From Streptomyces sp. OR43 (GTDB lineage Bacteria; Actinomycetota; Actinomycetes; Streptomycetales; Streptomycetaceae): a stretch of DNA of 64,000 nt. The stretch spans positions 475,592 through 539,591 of the forward strand of contig NZ_RDBK01000043.1 of the NCBI RefSeq assembly GCF_008042275.1, read 5' to 3'. Below the pieces are notes generated by a model. That model did no database searches, was not told the DNA's origin, and saw only the letters and a program-made list of their open reading frames with translations. The position numbers were made by a program, and so were the translations under genes. Shown piece by piece: positions 62,186 through 64,000 of the stretch. Numbering within the stretch: position 1 is the first letter of the stretch; the number at the start of each line of letters is the position of its first letter.

Positions 62186-63664
62186 TTACCCCTTGTACGC
62201 GCCGAACGCCTTCGTGAAGGCGAGCGGCTCCTGCGCGATGGAACTGCACGAGGCGTCCGCGGACGGCTTCGGCCCGCCCACGCACTCCTTGTCCCGCGTG
62301 CCCGACCACATCGCGAGCCAGGCGAGGCCCTTCTCCTTGGCGAACGTCACCAGCTGGGTGGCGTCCTCCACCGTGAAGATCTCCGTGGCCACGTCGTTCA
62401 CGCCGATCATCGGCGTGACGGCGACGGTCTTCCACGCGTCCGCGTCGGAGAGGCCCAGCACACCCTTGATCTGGGCCTGGGTGGCCGTCGCCGCCTGGAT
62501 GGCGTACGTGCCCATGTCGCCGCTGTACGAGGCGCCGTAGTCCATCGCCATGACGTTGACCGCCCCGACGTCCACGCCGTTCTTCTTCGCGTCGGCGATC
62601 AGGTCCACGCCGGGCTGGGTCAGCCCCTCGGGCATCACGGGCAGGGTGAAGGAGACGTCCAGGCCGGGGTGGGACTTCTGGAGCTGGGCGATGGCCTGGG
62701 AGCGCCGGGAGTTGGCGGCCGTGTCGGGCAGCGCCCCGCCCTCGATGTCGAAGTCGACCTTGGTCAGCTTGTACGCGTCGACGACCTTGCCGTACGCCGT
62801 CGCCAGGTCGGCGGCCGAGACGCAGTTCAGCGCCAGTTCGGAGCCGGAGGCGCCGCCGAAGGAGACCCGGACGTCGCCGCCGGCCGCCCGCAGGGCGCCG
62901 ATCTGGGAGGCGACGTGGTCGTCGCCGAGCCCGGTGACACCGCCCCAGAGCGGGGCGCAGCTGCCGCCGGAGGTGATGAAGGCGAGGGTGTACTGCTTGA
63001 CCCCGGTCTTGGTGGCGGTGCCGGTCAGGTCGAACGCCGGGTAGAGCGAGGTGTCGACGTACGGGGCGAAGCCCGCGCCACTCGCCGTGCTGCCGCCGCT
63101 GTCGGTCCCGGTGGGCTTCGGCGTCGGCGTGGCCGTCTCGGTGGGCTGCTGTGTGGGAGTGGCCGTGGCGGTCGGCGTGGGGGTCGCGGTCTCGGTGGGG
63201 CGGCCGCTGGGTTCCGGTGTCGCGCCGGTGTCGACGGAGCACGCCGCACCGTCGATGACGCAGCCGGTGGGGTCGGCGGCCGTGCCGTCGGAGCTGGTGA
63301 CGAAGCCGACGGTGACGGACTTGCCGGCGGCGAGCTCCTTGTCCCAGCTCGCCGGCCTGACGGTGACGTGGCTGCCGCTGACGGTGTGCTCGCCGTTCCA
63401 CAGCGAGCTGATCCTCGTGCCCGCCGGCAGGTCGAATTCGAGCGTCCAGCCGGACTTGGCCCGGTCGGTGTCGTTGGTGACCACGTACTGCCCGGTGTAT
63501 CCGCCGGTCCAGCCGCTGGTCCTCGTGTACGCGGCGCCGACCGCCGACGCCTGGGCGGTGCCGGTGAGGGCGAAGACCGTGCCGCCGATCACGGCCGCGG
63601 CGACGACCGCGCCGATCGCCTTGGTCCTGGTGCTCGCCTTGCGCCGGTGCGTGCTGGTGCCCAT
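62186..63664 (-). CDS. Secreted chitinase, CBM2 + GH18
   Basis: A 492-residue secreted chitinase. The signal peptide (AIGAVVAAAVIGGTVFALTGTAQASA) is followed by a family-2 carbohydrate-binding module (GWTGGYTGQYVVTNDTD, SSLWNGEHTVSG), a Pro/Thr-rich linker (TPTPTATATPTQQPT) and a GH18 barrel. The catalytic D-x-D-x-E is in KVDFDIEGGAL; other barrel blocks are FITSGGSCAPLWGG and NVMAMDYGASYSGDMG. It degrades chitin outside the cell. Chitin-derived GlcNAc links it to the hexosaminidase and glmS of this window. Confidence 0.93.
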   Translation of the reverse strand: MGTSTHRRKASTRTKAIGAVVAAAVIGGTVFALTGTAQASAVGAAYTRTSGWTGGYTGQYVVTNDTDRAKSGWTLEFDLPAGTRISSLWNGEHTVSGSHVTVRPASWDKELAAGKSVTVGFVTSSDGTAADPTGCVIDGAACSVDTGATPEPSGRPTETATPTPTATATPTQQPTETATPTPKPTGTDSGGSTASGAGFAPYVDTSLYPAFDLTGTATKTGVKQYTLAFITSGGSCAPLWGGVTGLGDDHVASQIGALRAAGGDVRVSFGGASGSELALNCVSAADLATAYGKVVDAYKLTKVDFDIEGGALPDTAANSRRSQAIAQLQKSHPGLDVSFTLPVMPEGLTQPGVDLIADAKKNGVDVGAVNVMAMDYGASYSGDMGTYAIQAATATQAQIKGVLGLSDADAWKTVAVTPMIGVNDVATEIFTVEDATQLVTFAKEKGLAWLAMWSGTRDKECVGGPKPSADASCSSIAQEPLAFTKAFGAYKG

Positions 63665-63793
63665 CGCGTGCCTGCCTCGTCGTACGGAAGTGGGGGATGC
63701 GAGAGCACGCTAGCCGCACCGAATCCGGCAAATGGCATGATCCGGACCGGGGTTGATGTTCTTAGGGTTGGCTTAAGGAGCGCATCGGCCGCA

Positions 63794-64000
63794 CTAAAGG
63801 TTCGGGCCCGCGCCGGAGCGGAACCGGGGCTTCCCGCTGCGTCGCGGCCGTCCCACCCGGTGGCCGCGCCCGCGCCGCTGCGGCCGCTGCCCGTCGAGCC
63901 CGATCCAGATGCGCACCTCCGTGCCGCCGAGCACCGAGCGCCCGATCCGCACGTCACCGCCGGTGGACTCGGCGACCCGGCGGACGATGTCGAGGCCCAG
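63794..64000 (-). CDS. Histidine kinase, C-terminal end (gene continues past window)
   Basis: The last ~68 codons of a leftward sensor histidine kinase. The visible part is the G2-box region of the HATPase domain, GLDIVRRVAESTGGDVRIG, then SVLGGTEVRIWIGL and an Arg-rich tail ending GPNL before TAG (63794-63796). The sensor and dimerisation domains lie outside the window. It is upstream of, and in the same direction as, the chitinase gene, so it might belong to a chitin-sensing two-component system; that is inference from proximity only. Confidence 0.85.
   Translation of the reverse strand: MGLDIVRRVAESTGGDVRIGRSVLGGTEVRIWIGLDGQRPQRRGRGHRVGRPRRSGKPRFRSGAGPNL

Noticed and set aside
63665..63790. 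DasR operator upstream of the chitinase
   Set aside because: Best match (TGATCCGGACCGGG) agrees at only about 8 of 14 positions.

Overview
The window is very GC-rich DNA with strongly biased third codon positions. It carries several Streptomyces hallmarks: adpA with a TTA (bldA-type) leucine codon next to oligoribonuclease, a desE-type siderophore lipoprotein behind a DtxR/DmdR-like iron box, a CebR-type cellobiose operon with TGGGAGCGCTCCCA boxes, and a type VII secretion (ESX) locus with a polymorphic toxin. It is almost certainly chromosomal Streptomyces DNA. From memory, the stretch from about 15 kb to 53 kb follows the gene order of the S. coelicolor leucine-catabolism / des / hexosaminidase / glmS / adpA-orn / ceb region, with gaps and insertions.

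Region 1 (1-10.4 kb) is the end of a type VII secretion locus: a three-ATPase-domain EccC cut by the window edge, a DUF6177-like protein, two WXG100-like small proteins separated by hairpins, a DUF6507-like protein, a 945-residue secreted toxin candidate ending in a PD-(D/E)XK-like domain, and an Imm49-like immunity protein. Region 2 (10.4-15 kb) is accessory: an ISAs1-type transposase remnant, a GNAT acetyltransferase divergent from an ArsR-type regulator, a DUF7691-like protein and an ankyrin/HEAT-repeat protein.

Region 3 (15-26 kb) is acyl-CoA metabolism: an acyl-CoA dehydrogenase, TesB thioesterase, a CDF metal transporter, a phosphatase, then a TetR regulator divergent from a leucine/isovalerate catabolic operon (carboxylase beta and alpha, HMG-CoA lyase, acyl-CoA dehydrogenase). 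Region 4 (26-36.5 kb) holds iron uptake (desE and a siderophore-interacting protein, without desABCD beside them), a secreted hexosaminidase, glmS, a universal stress protein, adpA, orn and tRNA-His.

Region 5 (36.7-46.8 kb) lies between tRNA-His and the ceb genes and looks like accessory DNA: a glutamate-synthase-like flavoprotein, an ArsR/metallo-beta-lactamase-fold operon with large operators, an HTH protein of plasmid/integrative-element type, a DUF6879-like/XRE-DUF5753 module followed by tiny Cys-pair proteins with overlapping starts and stops, and an NmrA-like/HxlR divergent pair. No integrase was seen.

Region 6 (46.8-54 kb) is a cellobiose/cello-oligosaccharide uptake and cleavage operon (cebE-cebF-cebG-bglC) with its LacI-type repressor. 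Region 7 (54-59.8 kb) encodes two tandem AspT-type exchangers, an aspartate 4-decarboxylase and a FadR-type regulator: a putative proton-motive aspartate-to-alanine cycle. Region 8 (59.8-64 kb) has a 2-isopropylmalate synthase behind a Leu-rich leader peptide, a striking nested inverted duplication at its 3' end, a secreted CBM2-GH18 chitinase and the C-terminal end of a sensor histidine kinase.
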